In this document: positions 8,131-16,672 of the stretch, piece by piece
Position numbering within the stretch: the first letter of the stretch is position 1
Layout of the letters: each line of letters begins with the position of its first letter
NCBI GenBank assembly: GCA_038238015.1
Contig: JBBRYA010000053.1
Span: 1-26,362 of the forward strand
Source: DASQFQ01 sp038238015
GTDB lineage: Bacteria; Actinomycetota; Thermoleophilia; Solirubrobacterales; Solirubrobacteraceae
Length of the DNA stretch: 26,362 nt
Direction of reading: 5' to 3'
Translations under genes and position numbers: made by a program
Notes under the pieces: model-generated
What the model saw: only the letters and a program-made list of their open reading frames with translations
Told to the model about the DNA's origin: nothing
Database searches by the model: none

Positions 8131-10266
8131 GTGTTCAAACGCGCCGCGCCGGCCCTCGCCGCGCTCCTGGCCCTGGTCCTGGCCCCGAGCGCGTTCGCCG
8201 CACCGGCGACCACCGTCGAGCGCACGATCCAGGACTGCGACGGCGACAACCTGCTCGAGTAAAGCTTTGGCGAGCGCCACATCCCGTTCGGGTCGCCCTT
8301 CCCCGATCAGAGCTGCGCGCGCGACCAGGGCGACGAGCCGCGCCTCCCGCCCTCGGCCTCGCTGATCAACTTCCTACAGATGTCGGACTTCCAGACCGTC
8401 GATGAGGAGTCGCCCGGCCGCGTGGAGTTCCTCGACGGCAGCCAGCGCCTGCCGGGCCTGCAGCCGTTCTCGGCCGCCTACCGGCCCCACGAGGCGCTCT
8501 CCACCCAGGTCGTCGAGGAGATGGTCAAGCAGGCGCGCAAAGCGACCTCACCGGTCACCGGGCGCAAGCTCGATCTCACGATCCTCACCGGCGACAACGC
8601 CGACTCTCAGCAGTTCAACGAGACGCGCTGGTTCATCGACACGCTCGACGGGACGACCGGCCCCGCCACCCCCGACCCGGAGATGAACAGCCGCGGCAAG
8701 ATCGACCCGAACTCGGGCGTCCCCATCCCGGGCTGCGAGTCGACGCCCGGCTCGGTCTACGACGGGGTGCGCGACAGCGGCCAGCCCGGGCCCGACCTCG
8801 GCTATTACGAGCCCGACCGCACGTCGGACGGAAGCGACGGCGACGGCTACTCGCCCGATCGCGCCCGCAACGCCTCCGAGACCGGGCGCGACGTGACCGT
8901 TCGCGACTTCCCGGGGCTGCTCGACGCGGCCAACCAGCCGTTCGAGGCCCAGGGGCTGGACATGCCCTGGTACACGACCTTCGGCAACCACGACGCGCTG
9001 ATCCAGGGCAACAGCCCGACCGCGTACATCGGCCCGCTCGGCACGGGCGGCGAGGTCGCCGACCCGTCCTTCAACGCCGTGGTCACCGGCTGCGTGAAGG
9101 TCATGCAGCCCTCCGCCGGCCAGCAGGAGGAGCTCGACGCGCTCGTCGCCGCCGCCCGCGCCGCCACCGACCCCGTCGGGCACGACGAGGCGGTCGGAGC
9201 GGTGCTGCAGCGCGCCAACGACATCCTCAAGACCCCAGGCAACGACGCGACGACCGAGAACGTGCCGCCTGATCCTCGCCGCTGCTACGTGGCCAAGGAC
9301 GACAACGCGATCGCGATCGGCGCGGGCCTCGCGCCGGGGCCGTGCCAGACCGGCAGCTGGATCAAGCAGCACTTCCGCACGACGGGAACGCCGGTGGGGC
9401 ACGGCCTCGCGCCCTCGGACCCGGCCGACTGCGCCAAGTACGGCGACGAGGAGGACGCCTGCCGACGCGCATCGGCTGACCTCGGGCCGGACCTGGGGCG
9501 CCCGCCGGAGGCGGTGGCGAGCCACGACGGTTACTACTCCTTCGTCCCCAAGCCGGGCCTGCGCTTCCTCGTGCTCGACACGATCACCGACGAGTGCGGC
9601 ACCGCGTTCTGCTCGCAGGGCTCGATCGACGACCCGCAGTTTCGCTGGATGGAGCGCCAGATCGCCGAGGCGGCCGCGGACGGGCAGTACGTGATCCTCT
9701 TCTCCCACCACACGCTGCGCACCACCCGGCTGCCCTCGACCGATCCGACCGAGCAGCCGATCCACTTCGGCGAGCGCCGCGACCGCCGCGGCAACCAGCC
9801 GATCCCGCCCAGCTCCGTCGACACGCTGGAGGAGCTCTACTGCCGCCACCCCAACGTGCTCGCCCAGGTGGTCGGCCACGAGCACGAGAACTACGTCGAG
9901 CGCCATCGCTGCGAGCAGGACTCGCCGGATCCGACGCCCGGCGCGAGCCCCGGCTTCTGGCAGATCTCGACGGCGTCGCACATGGACTTCCCGCAGCAGG
10001 CGCGAATGATCGAGCTCGTGAACATCGACGGCAAGCTGTCCTTCGTCACGACCATGCTCGACCACGACGGCGTCGCCAACCCCGGCGGCAACCCGGCCCA
10101 GTCAGACCAGGGCAACTCGGGCTCGAGCGTCCAGCGGCTGGCTTCGATCTCGCGCGAGCTCGCCTACAACGACTACCAGGGCAGCCGAGCGGCGCGCGGG
10201 ACGCGCCAGGACCGCAACGTCATCCTCCCGACGGACCGCCGGCCGCCGCCGTACAGCACCCCGTAG
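8131..10266 (+). pseudogene. Secreted metallophosphoesterase, interrupted by an in-frame TAA
   Basis: One continuous frame from GTG 8131 to TAG 10266 encodes a calcineurin-like phosphoesterase broken by a single TAA at 8260-8262. Before the stop are a signal peptide (FKRAAPALAALLALVLAP...AFA) and the mature start (RTIQDCDGDNLLE). After it the frame continues with no other defect and holds all phosphoesterase motifs: QMSDFQ, LTGDNAD, FGNHDAL, FSHHT and VVGHEHENY. The layout recalls a family of secreted actinobacterial phosphoesterases (TIGR03767-like, from memory). An internal ATG at 8380 could restart a 628-residue product, but that lacks the export signal and starts inside the first strand of the fold. 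TAA differs by one base from either Tyr codon, and no other gene here ends in TAA. It may be a recent nonsense mutation, a sequencing error or readthrough. Confidence 0.8.
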
Positions 10267-10276
10267 GATCCACAGC

Positions 10277-12916
10277 GTGGCGGAGCAGTGGGTCTACGAC
10301 TTCTCCGAGGGCTCGCGGGAGATGCGCGATCTGCTGGGGGGCAAGGGCGCCAACGTCGCCGAGATGACCCGGGTGCTCGGGCCCGAGCGCGTCCCGGCGG
10401 GCTTCACGATCACCACCGAGGCCTGCGTCGCCTACATGAAGCAGGGCGAGGAGCCCGACGGTATGGGTGAGCAGGTGGCCGAGGCGCTCGCGCGGCTGGA
10501 GGAGCAGGCCGGCAAGCGGCTCGGCGACGCCGAGGACCCGTTGCTGGTCTCCGTGCGCTCGGGCGCGCGCGAGTCGATGCCCGGGATGCTCGACACGGTG
10601 CTGAACCTCGGGCTCAACGACGAGTCCGTCGAGGGGCTGGGCAACCAGACCGAGAACGATCGCTTCGCCTGGGACTCCTACCGGCGCTTCGTGCAGATGT
10701 TCGGCAACGTCGTTCGCGGGATGCCGGGGGAGGCCTTCGAGGAGGCGATCAAGGAGGCCAAGGGCGAGCGCGACATCGAGCAGGACACAGACCTCGACGT
10801 GGACGACCTCAAGGCGCTGACCGCGAAGTTCAAGGAGCGCTACCAGGAGCACACGGGCGACGAGTTCCCGCAGGACCCGCAGGATCAGCTCAAGCTGGCC
10901 ATTCGCGCGGTGTTCGACTCCTGGACGGGCGATCGCGCGGTGTCCTATCGCCGCATCAACCGCATCCCCGACGACTGGGGCACCGCGGTCAACGTCCAGC
11001 AGATGGTGTTCGGCAACCAGGGCGACAGCTCGGCGACCGGCGTGGCCTTCTCCCGTGACGAGGTCACCGGGGAGCAGGAGCCCAGCGGCGACTTCCTGGT
11101 CAACGCCCAGGGCGAGGACGTCGTCTCCGGCGTGCGCAACACGCGCGACATCGGCGAGCTGGCCGAGGTCATGCCCGAGGCCCACGGGCAGCTGATGGAG
11201 ATCCTGCGCACGCTGGAGTCCCACTACCGCGACATGCAGGACACGGAGTTCACGATCCAGGACGGGCAGCTGTTCATGCTCCAGACCCGCAGCGCCAAGC
11301 GCCCCGCACAGGCCGCCGTGCGCTTCGCCTGCGACGCGGTCGACGAGGAGCTGCTCTCCAAGGAGGAGGCGCTGGGGACGATCGACCCGGACTCCCTCGA
11401 CGCGCTGCTGCACCCGACCTTCGACCCGAAGGCGACGTTCGAGGTGCTGGCCTCGGGGGTCAACGCCTCGCCGGGCGCCGCCAAGGGCGAGGTCGTGTTC
11501 TCCGCCGAGGATGCGGTGGAGGCGGGACACGAGGGCCGCGACGTGATCCTCGTGCGCCCGGACACGAACGCCAACGACGTCGCCGGCTTCCACGCGGCCA
11601 AGGGGATCCTCACCTCCGAGGGCGGCAAGGCCTCGCACGCCGCGCTGGTGGCGCGCGGGATGGGGCGCCCGGCGGTCGTCGGCGCCAGCGCGCTGGAGAT
11701 CGACCTCCAGGCCAAGACGATCAGCGTCAATGGCACGAAGGTGGGGGAGGGCGACTTCATCGCCATCGACGGCACCAAGGGCTGCGTGACGCTCGAGGAC
11801 GTCCCGCTCATCGACGCCCGTGTCGACGAGTACTTCGACCGCGTGCTCGGATGGGCCGACGAGCTGCGGCGACTGAAGGTGCGCGCGAACGCCGACGACA
11901 AGCCGGGAGCCGAGAAGGCGCGCGAGCTCGGGGCCGAGGGCATCGGCCTGTGCCGGACCGAGCACATGTTCATGGCCGAGGAGCGCCTGCCCAAGATGCG
12001 GGCGATGATCATGGCCCACGAGGAGGACGAGCGGCGCGAGGCGCTGGCCGAGCTGCTGCCGCTCCAGCAGGAGGACTTCGAGGCGCTGTTCGACGTGATG
12101 ACGGGCCTGCCGGTCACGATCCGCCTGCTCGACCCGCCGCTGCACGAGTTCCTGCCGAACCTGCCCGAGCTGTCCGCCGACGTCGAGCGCGCGCGCATCG
12201 AGGAGTCAGACGACCTCGACAAGCTCGAAAAGACGCTCAGGCGCGTTGTGGAGATCACGGAGGAGAACCCGATGCTCGGCACGCGCGGCTGCCGGCTGGG
12301 GATCCTCTACCCGGAGATCTACGAGATGCAGGTCGAAGCGATCATGCGGGCGGTCAAGGCGGTCCAGGAGCGCTCGGGCGAGGGTCCGCACCCGGAGATC
12401 ATGATCCCACTGGTCGACTACGAGCAGGAGATCGAGATCATGCGCCGCCTCGTCACCGACATCGGCGAGGAGCAGGGGATGACGGTCGGCGAGGATTACA
12501 CGGTCGGGACGATGATCGAGCTGCCGCGGGCCTGCTTCGTCGCCAACCGGATCGCCGAGCACGCCGACTTCTTCTCTTTCGGCACCAACGACCTGACCCA
12601 GACCGCGCTGGGGTTCTCGCGCGACGACGTGGAGTCGAAGTTCGTCCCGATCTACCTCGAGCGCAAGATCATCGACCGTTCGCCGTTCGAGACGATCGAC
12701 AAGCCGGGGGTTGGCTGGCTCGTGCGCCTCGCCGCGTGGGTCGGGCGCGAGGCCAAGCCCGACCTCAAGCTCGGCATCTGCGGCGAGCACGGCGGCGACC
12801 CCGAGTCGATCGAGTTCTTCCACATGGCAGGGCTCGACTACGTGTCCTGCTCGCCCTATCGCGTGCCGATCGCGCGCGTCGCCGCGGCGCAGGCCGCCAT
12901 CGCGCACCCTAAATAG
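10277..12916 (+). CDS. ppdK: Pyruvate, phosphate dikinase
   Basis: Reversible conversion of pyruvate, ATP and phosphate to phosphoenolpyruvate, AMP and diphosphate; it serves glycolysis or gluconeogenesis. 879 residues, normal for PPDK. Order: N-terminal ATP-grasp domain (GGKGANVAEM at about 23-32), the swivelling phosphohistidine domain with H454 in GGKASHAALVARGMG, and the C-terminal PEP/pyruvate barrel with GLCRTEHMF, SFGTNDLTQT and the catalytic C835 in GICGEHGGDP. PEP synthase is excluded by the overall length and the PPDK-type GLCRTEHMF and CGEHGGDP motifs. The GTG at 10277 has an AGGA element 8 bases upstream that overlaps the previous stop codon. Confidence 0.96.
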   Translation: MAEQWVYDFSEGSREMRDLLGGKGANVAEMTRVLGPERVPAGFTITTEACVAYMKQGEEPDGMGEQVAEALARLEEQAGKRLGDAEDPLLVSVRSGARESMPGMLDTVLNLGLNDESVEGLGNQTENDRFAWDSYRRFVQMFGNVVRGMPGEAFEEAIKEAKGERDIEQDTDLDVDDLKALTAKFKERYQEHTGDEFPQDPQDQLKLAIRAVFDSWTGDRAVSYRRINRIPDDWGTAVNVQQMVFGNQGDSSATGVAFSRDEVTGEQEPSGDFLVNAQGEDVVSGVRNTRDIGELAEVMPEAHGQLMEILRTLESHYRDMQDTEFTIQDGQLFMLQTRSAKRPAQAAVRFACDAVDEELLSKEEALGTIDPDSLDALLHPTFDPKATFEVLASGVNASPGAAKGEVVFSAEDAVEAGHEGRDVILVRPDTNANDVAGFHAAKGILTSEGGKASHAALVARGMGRPAVVGASALEIDLQAKTISVNGTKVGEGDFIAIDGTKGCVTLEDVPLIDARVDEYFDRVLGWADELRRLKVRANADDKPGAEKARELGAEGIGLCRTEHMFMAEERLPKMRAMIMAHEEDERREALAELLPLQQEDFEALFDVMTGLPVTIRLLDPPLHEFLPNLPELSADVERARIEESDDLDKLEKTLRRVVEITEENPMLGTRGCRLGILYPEIYEMQVEAIMRAVKAVQERSGEGPHPEIMIPLVDYEQEIEIMRRLVTDIGEEQGMTVGEDYTVGTMIELPRACFVANRIAEHADFFSFGTNDLTQTALGFSRDDVESKFVPIYLERKIIDRSPFETIDKPGVGWLVRLAAWVGREAKPDLKLGICGEHGGDPESIEFFHMAGLDYVSCSPYRVPIARVAAAQAAIAHPK

Positions 12917-12935
12917 TCACGACTTTGCGCCTCGG

Positions 12936-12955
12936 CCGGGCGCACCGGGGCCCGG
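12936..12955 (+). terminator. Possible weak hairpin after ppdK
   Basis: CCGGGC (12936-12941) and GCCCGG (12950-12955) can form a 6-bp stem with an 8-base loop in the 58-base gap between ppdK and the dGTPase-like gene. There is no T-run after it, and short GC stems are frequent in DNA of this composition, so this is only a candidate. Confidence 0.25.
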
Positions 12956-12974
12956 GCTGTGAGAATCAGGGTCC

Positions 12975-13982
12975 GTGAGCACCGTCGCCCCGATCCCCTT
13001 CGCCGCCCGCCGCCGCGCCATGGAGGAGGACGCCCTGTCACCGCTCGCCGCGCGCTCCTACCCGGCGGTCCGCGCCGTCGCCGAGGAGGACTGCGCGCTG
13101 CGCACGCCCTTCCAGCGCGATCGCGACCGGATCGTCCACTGCAAGGCGTTCCGGCGCTTGAAGCACAAGACCCAGGTCTTCGTCGCGCCGGAGGGCGACC
13201 ACTACCGCACGCGGCTCACCCACACGCTGGAGACGACGCAGATCTCGCGCACGGTGGCGCGCGCACTGCGCCTCAACGAGGACCTCGCGGAGGCGATCGG
13301 GCTCGGCCACGACCTCGGCCACCCGCCGTTCGGCCACATCGGCGAGGATGTGCTGGACCGCTGCGCGCGAGAGCGCTTCGGCCGCGGCTTCCGCCACAAC
13401 GAGCACTCGCTGCGCGTGGTCGACCGGCTCGAGCGCATGAACCTCACCGACCCGGTGCGCGACGGGATCCTGCGCCACTCCAGCGGAGCCGGCGAGCCCG
13501 CGACGCTCGAGGGCAAGATCGTGCGCCTCGTGGACCGCATCGCCTACATCAACCACGACATCGACGACGCGCTGCGTGCCGGGGTGATCGGCCCGGCCGA
13601 CCTGCCGCGGGAGGAGCTCGCGGTCCTGGGCGACACGGGCTCGGCGCGGATCGACCGCCTCGTCCACGATCTCGTCGAGCACTCCGAGGCCGCGGGGGAC
13701 GTCGTCCAGGGCGAGCTCGTCGGCGGCGCGATGCTGCGCCTGCGCGGCTTCATGTTCAAGAACGTCTACCTCGGCCCAATCGCCCGCGAGGAGCACACCA
13801 AGATCGAGCGGGTGATGCGCGGGCTCTTCGACTGGTTCGTGGAGCATCCGGGCGAGCTTCCGCCCGTTGTCGACGGCGCGGGCGAGGCAGACCGCGTGAT
13901 CGACTACCTCGCCGGCATGACCGATCGCTTCGCCATCCGCGCCTGGACCGAGCGCGCGGTCCCGCACGGGCTGCTCGTCTAG
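12975..13982 (+). CDS. dgt: dGTPase-like HD-domain triphosphohydrolase
   Basis: Deoxynucleoside triphosphate triphosphohydrolase-like protein that would cut dGTP or other dNTPs to the nucleoside and tripolyphosphate, tuning dNTP pools. 335 residues with the HD metal site: H83 in RLTHTLE, H112-D113 in GLGHDLGHPPFGH plus H116 and H121; the N-terminal QRDRDRIVHCKAFRRLKHKTQV segment is a family hallmark. Length is that of the short, Thermus/actinobacterial type rather than E. coli Dgt (about 500). The GTG at 12975 has an AGGG 4-7 bases upstream. It directly precedes dnaG, so a dNTP-control enzyme and primase are probably co-transcribed. The stop codon is the first triplet of the intercistronic hairpin. 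Confidence 0.92.
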   Translation: MSTVAPIPFAARRRAMEEDALSPLAARSYPAVRAVAEEDCALRTPFQRDRDRIVHCKAFRRLKHKTQVFVAPEGDHYRTRLTHTLETTQISRTVARALRLNEDLAEAIGLGHDLGHPPFGHIGEDVLDRCARERFGRGFRHNEHSLRVVDRLERMNLTDPVRDGILRHSSGAGEPATLEGKIVRLVDRIAYINHDIDDALRAGVIGPADLPREELAVLGDTGSARIDRLVHDLVEHSEAAGDVVQGELVGGAMLRLRGFMFKNVYLGPIAREEHTKIERVMRGLFDWFVEHPGELPPVVDGAGEADRVIDYLAGMTDRFAIRAWTERAVPHGLLV

Positions 13983-14016
13983 TGGTTCCTCCGGTGAGTC
14001 GGCGGAGGAGCCACTA
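13980..14016 (+). promoter_or_regulatory. Intercistronic hairpin that sequesters the dnaG ribosome-binding site
   Basis: Bases 13980-13993 and 14003-14016 pair over 14 positions, all Watson-Crick except one T-G wobble (13986/14010), with a 9-base loop (GTGAGTCGG). The left arm begins with the dgt stop codon TAG; the right arm ends one base before the dnaG GTG. The right arm contains GGAGGAG (14004-14010), the Shine-Dalgarno sequence of dnaG, 7 bases from the start, fully base-paired in the folded RNA. There is no T-run after the stem, so a regulator of dnaG translation, RNA processing or attenuation fits better than a classical terminator. Confidence 0.7.
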
Positions 14017-14017
14017 A

Positions 14018-15784
14018 GTGGCGCGCTACACCGACCAGTCGCGCGAGCGGGTCCGCGACGCGATCGACTTCGTCGAGCTCGTGGGCTCGCGCACCGAGCT
14101 GCGCAAGTCCGGCCAGCGGCGCTACACGGGGCTGTGTCCCTTCCACGAAGAGCGCACGCCGTCGTTCGGTATCGACCCGGTCGAGAAGCTCTACCACTGC
14201 TTCGGCTGCGGCGAGGGCGGCGACGTCTTCAAGTTCGTGATGGAGACCGAGAGCCTGGACTTCGGGTCGGCGCTCGAGTCTCTGGCCGACCGCGCGGGCA
14301 TCGAGCTCGAGCGCGAAGCGGAGGACCCGCAGGCCTCGGCGCGCCGCGACCGCCAGGGCCGGCTGCTAGCGCTGCTCGAGCGCACCGCGGCGTACTACGT
14401 GCGCGTGCTGTGGGAGTCAGGCGAGGCCGCCGACGCGCGCGAGTACCTGCTGGGGCGCGGGCTCACCGAGGGCGCGCTGCGCGAGTTCCGGGTCGGCTAT
14501 TCCCCCAGCGCGTGGGACACGGTGCTCAACGCCTCGCGGCGGGCCGGCTACGCCAACGAGGAGATCTTCGCCGCGGGCCTCGCCGTCCGCGGCCGCGAGG
14601 GCCAGATCTACGACGTGTTCCGCGGCAAGGTGATGTTCCCGCTCGCGGACCGCCGCGGGCGCGTGCGGGGCTTCGGGGCGCGGGCGATGCGCGACGGGCA
14701 GGGCCCCAAGTACGTCAACACCCGCGAGGGTGAGGTGTTCACCAAGGGCCGCCAGCTCTTCGGGGTCGACGTCGCGCGCGCCGCCGCGGCGAAGGCGGGC
14801 GCGGTGATCCTCGCCGAGGGCTACACCGACGTGATCGCGCTGCACCAGGCCGGGTTCCGCAACGCGGTCGGCGTCATGGGCACCGCGCTGACCGAGCCGC
14901 AGGCGAACGAGCTCGCCAACCTCGCCCAGGTCGTGCTGCTGTGCCTGGACGCCGACGCGGCCGGCCAGACGGCCGCGGTCCGCTCGGCCTCGGTGCTGCC
15001 GCCGCGCCTGGAGCTGCGGGTCGTCGGGCTCCCGTCGGGCTCTGACCCGGCCGACATCGTGGGCGGCGAGGGCGGCGCCGAGCGGATGCGCGCGCTGCTC
15101 GACGCCGCCGTCCCGTTCGCGCGCTTCCAGGTCGAGCGGGCGCTCGAGGGCGGCGCGTCGGCGGACGCGGCAGGGCGCGACGAGGTGCTCAGCACGGTCG
15201 CGGGCGTGCTGCGCCCGCTGCCCGACGGGATCCTCCGCGACGACCTGATCAAGCTGATCTCCAGCCGCCTGGGCATCACGCCCGAGCTGACCGAGTCCGC
15301 GGTGCGGCGCGCCCCCGCCGCGGCCGCGCGGCCCGGAGTGCCGTCCGGCGGATCCGGTGGCGTGCCGGTCAACGGCGCCCGCCAGGCGCTTGACCGCCGC
15401 GAGCAGACCGAGCGGGCCTTCATCGCGCTCTGCCTCGCCCTGCCCGAGCACGGCGAGCGCCGCCTCGCCAACGCCGACCTCGACGCGCTCTTCACCTCGC
15501 CGCTCACGCGGCTCGCCGCCGAACGGCTGCGCGGCAACCTCACCTCGCCCTCGGCGGTGCTCAAGGACACCCCGGAGCTCGCCGCGCTGATCCCCGAGCT
15601 CGTGATCAGCGCCGGGCGCATCGACGCGAGCCCGATCACCCTCGAGGTCGAGGGCCTGCAGCTCGAGCTGCACCGCGTCGACCGCGAGATCTCAGTCGCC
15701 CGGGGCGCCGAGGCCGCGAGCGTCCACGGCCTCGCCGCCGAGCGCCAGAAGATCCTCGACAAGATTCGTCACAAGTTGCAGTAG
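14018..15784 (+). CDS. dnaG: DNA primase
   Basis: Synthesises RNA primers for replication; 588 residues, usual for DnaG. The N-terminal zinc domain has C40, H43, C61 and C64 (LCPFHEERTPSF ... HCFGCGEGGD). The RNA polymerase core follows, with ARAMRDGQGPKYVN and the TOPRIM motif around E267 (ILAEGYTDVIALHQAG) and the CLDADAAGQ aspartates. The last 150 residues match the variable DnaB-interacting region. The GTG at 14018 has the strong GGAGGAG element 7 bases upstream, inside the hairpin described above. In E. coli dnaG lies in the rpsU-dnaG-rpoD operon; here the upstream partner is dgt and no sigma factor gene follows. Confidence 0.96.
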   Translation: MARYTDQSRERVRDAIDFVELVGSRTELRKSGQRRYTGLCPFHEERTPSFGIDPVEKLYHCFGCGEGGDVFKFVMETESLDFGSALESLADRAGIELEREAEDPQASARRDRQGRLLALLERTAAYYVRVLWESGEAADAREYLLGRGLTEGALREFRVGYSPSAWDTVLNASRRAGYANEEIFAAGLAVRGREGQIYDVFRGKVMFPLADRRGRVRGFGARAMRDGQGPKYVNTREGEVFTKGRQLFGVDVARAAAAKAGAVILAEGYTDVIALHQAGFRNAVGVMGTALTEPQANELANLAQVVLLCLDADAAGQTAAVRSASVLPPRLELRVVGLPSGSDPADIVGGEGGAERMRALLDAAVPFARFQVERALEGGASADAAGRDEVLSTVAGVLRPLPDGILRDDLIKLISSRLGITPELTESAVRRAPAAAARPGVPSGGSGGVPVNGARQALDRREQTERAFIALCLALPEHGERRLANADLDALFTSPLTRLAAERLRGNLTSPSAVLKDTPELAALIPELVISAGRIDASPITLEVEGLQLELHRVDREISVARGAEAASVHGLAAERQKILDKIRHKLQ

Positions 15785-15804
15785 CGCAGGGCTTTCCGTC
15801 CGCC

Positions 15805-15824
15805 ACACGAACTAGTGTTCGTGT
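15805..15824 (+). promoter_or_regulatory. Perfect palindrome resembling a LexA (SOS) box
   Basis: ACACGAAC (15805-15812) and GTTCGTGT (15817-15824) are exact inverted repeats around TAGT. The core CGAAC-N4-GTTCG is the half-site pair of the Gram-positive and actinobacterial LexA box; compared with the B. subtilis consensus (CGAACRNRYGTTYG, from memory) only the first spacer base differs. It ends one base before the ATG of the HTH-HNH gene and overlaps a possible -10 (TAGTGT), a good position for repression. A specific operator for the encoded HTH protein, or an RNA hairpin, are alternatives. Confidence 0.6.
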
Positions 15825-15825
15825 C

Positions 15826-16515
15826 ATGGAACAGGCATGGCTGGAGGAGGAACTCGCGGCGGGACGGTCGATCGAGGCGATCGCGAGAGGCGTCGGAAAG
15901 CACCCGTCGACGGTCGCCTACTGGGTGCGCAAGCACGGGCTGACGTCGGCGTTCGCCGAGCGGCATGCGCCCCGCGGCGGAATCGAACGCGAGCGGCTCA
16001 AGGGACTGGTTGAGCGAGGGTTGTCGAGTCGGGCGATCGCCGTGGAGCTCCAGGTCAGCCAGGCGACGGTCAACCACTGGCTCAAGAAGCATGGCCTTCG
16101 CACGCAGCGCGCCCGTTCAGAGGGTGCCAAGCCGAGCGAGATCCTGCGCTACTGCGCTCGGCACGGAGACTGCGTGTATGTCCGCTATGGCGCTACCGAT
16201 CACTACCGGTGCCTGGCCTGCCGGCGCGAGCGGGTCATCGCCCGCCGCCGCCGGGTGAAGCAGATCCTGGTGGAGGAGGCGGGCGGCGGTTGTGTGGTCT
16301 GCGGCTACTCGCGGCACCCAGGGGCGCTGCACTTCCACCATCTCGATCCAGCCACGAAGGAGTTCGCGCTGGCGCTCAACGGAGTCGCCCGATCGCTGGC
16401 GCGTGCCCGCGTCGAGGCAGCCAAGTGCGTCCTGCTGTGTGCGAACTGCCATGCGGAGGTGGAGGCGGGCGTGTCTGGGCTACCCTTGAGCGCGGCGCAG
16501 GCTCCTCCTGCGTAG
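15826..16515 (+). CDS. Tandem HTH / zinc-ribbon / HNH endonuclease protein
   Basis: 229-residue protein of modular make-up. Two helix-turn-helix repeats come first: residues 11-39 (RSIEAIARGVGKHPSTVAYW) and 62-91 (LSSRAIAVELQVSQATVNHW), each ending in a similar K-H-G-L block. A four-cysteine zinc element follows (C110, C116, C129, C132), then a basic stretch RRRR, then an HNH nuclease motif with C156/C159, H171-H172 and D174 (HFHHLD), and C205/C208-H209 (CANCH). It should bind and cut or nick DNA. It lies between dnaG and tRNA-Asn with its own upstream palindrome. Codon use looks a little less GC-biased than dnaG (TGT, TAT, GGA, CCA codons), which hints at transfer. A homing-type endonuclease, a defence nuclease or a repair factor are all open. 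Confidence 0.85.
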   Translation: MEQAWLEEELAAGRSIEAIARGVGKHPSTVAYWVRKHGLTSAFAERHAPRGGIERERLKGLVERGLSSRAIAVELQVSQATVNHWLKKHGLRTQRARSEGAKPSEILRYCARHGDCVYVRYGATDHYRCLACRRERVIARRRRVKQILVEEAGGGCVVCGYSRHPGALHFHHLDPATKEFALALNGVARSLARARVEAAKCVLLCANCHAEVEAGVSGLPLSAAQAPPA

Positions 16516-16532
16516 TTCAATCGCAGCAACGT

Positions 16533-16604
16533 TCCGGGGTAGCTCAATGGTGGAGCGGCGCCCTGTTAAGGCGATGGTTGTGGGTTCGAGTCCCACCCCC
16601 GGAG
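16533..16604 (+). tRNA. tRNA-Asn (anticodon GUU)
   Basis: Full cloverleaf: acceptor TCCGGGG (16533-16539) with CCCCGGA (16597-16603), D stem GCTC/GAGC, anticodon loop CTGTTAA with GTT at 16565-16567, T stem GTGGG/CCCAC around TTCGAGT, discriminator G. The outermost pair of the anticodon stem (G16558 with A16574) is a mismatch. The CCA end is not encoded. Confidence 0.96.
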
Positions 16605-16611
16605 CTGTTGG

Positions 16612-16638
16612 GAAGGGCCGCCTCAGGGGCGGCCCTTC
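16612..16638 (+). terminator. Hairpin terminator after tRNA-Asn
   Basis: GAAGGGCCGCC (16612-16622) and GGCGGCCCTTC (16628-16638) form a perfect 11-bp stem with a 5-base loop, 7 bases after the tRNA. Only a weak T-rich tail (TCTCGTC) follows, but position and stability fit an intrinsic terminator. Confidence 0.75.
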
Positions 16639-16660
16639 TCGTCCCCGGACGCGCCGCGCA

Positions 16661-16672
16661 TATATTCGGCCC
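16661..16672 (+). promoter_or_regulatory. Probable -10 element for a leaderless monooxygenase mRNA
   Basis: TATATT at 16661-16666 is a good -10 hexamer in very GC-rich DNA and lies 6 bases before the monooxygenase ATG, so transcription would start at or next to the A of ATG. No -35 match is seen and no Shine-Dalgarno is present, as expected for a leaderless message. Confidence 0.5.

Noticed and set aside
8548..10065. 505-codon minus-strand frame under the phosphoesterase
   Set aside because: Shadow of the plus-strand gene, which carries all catalytic motifs; the minus product is low complexity.
10220..12145. 641-codon minus-strand frame under ppdK
   Set aside because: Leu/Val/Arg/His-rich shadow with no domain; the plus strand is an unmistakable PPDK.
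12917..12974. Riboswitch or small RNA between ppdK and dgt
   Set aside because: Only 58 bases with one weak 6-bp stem.
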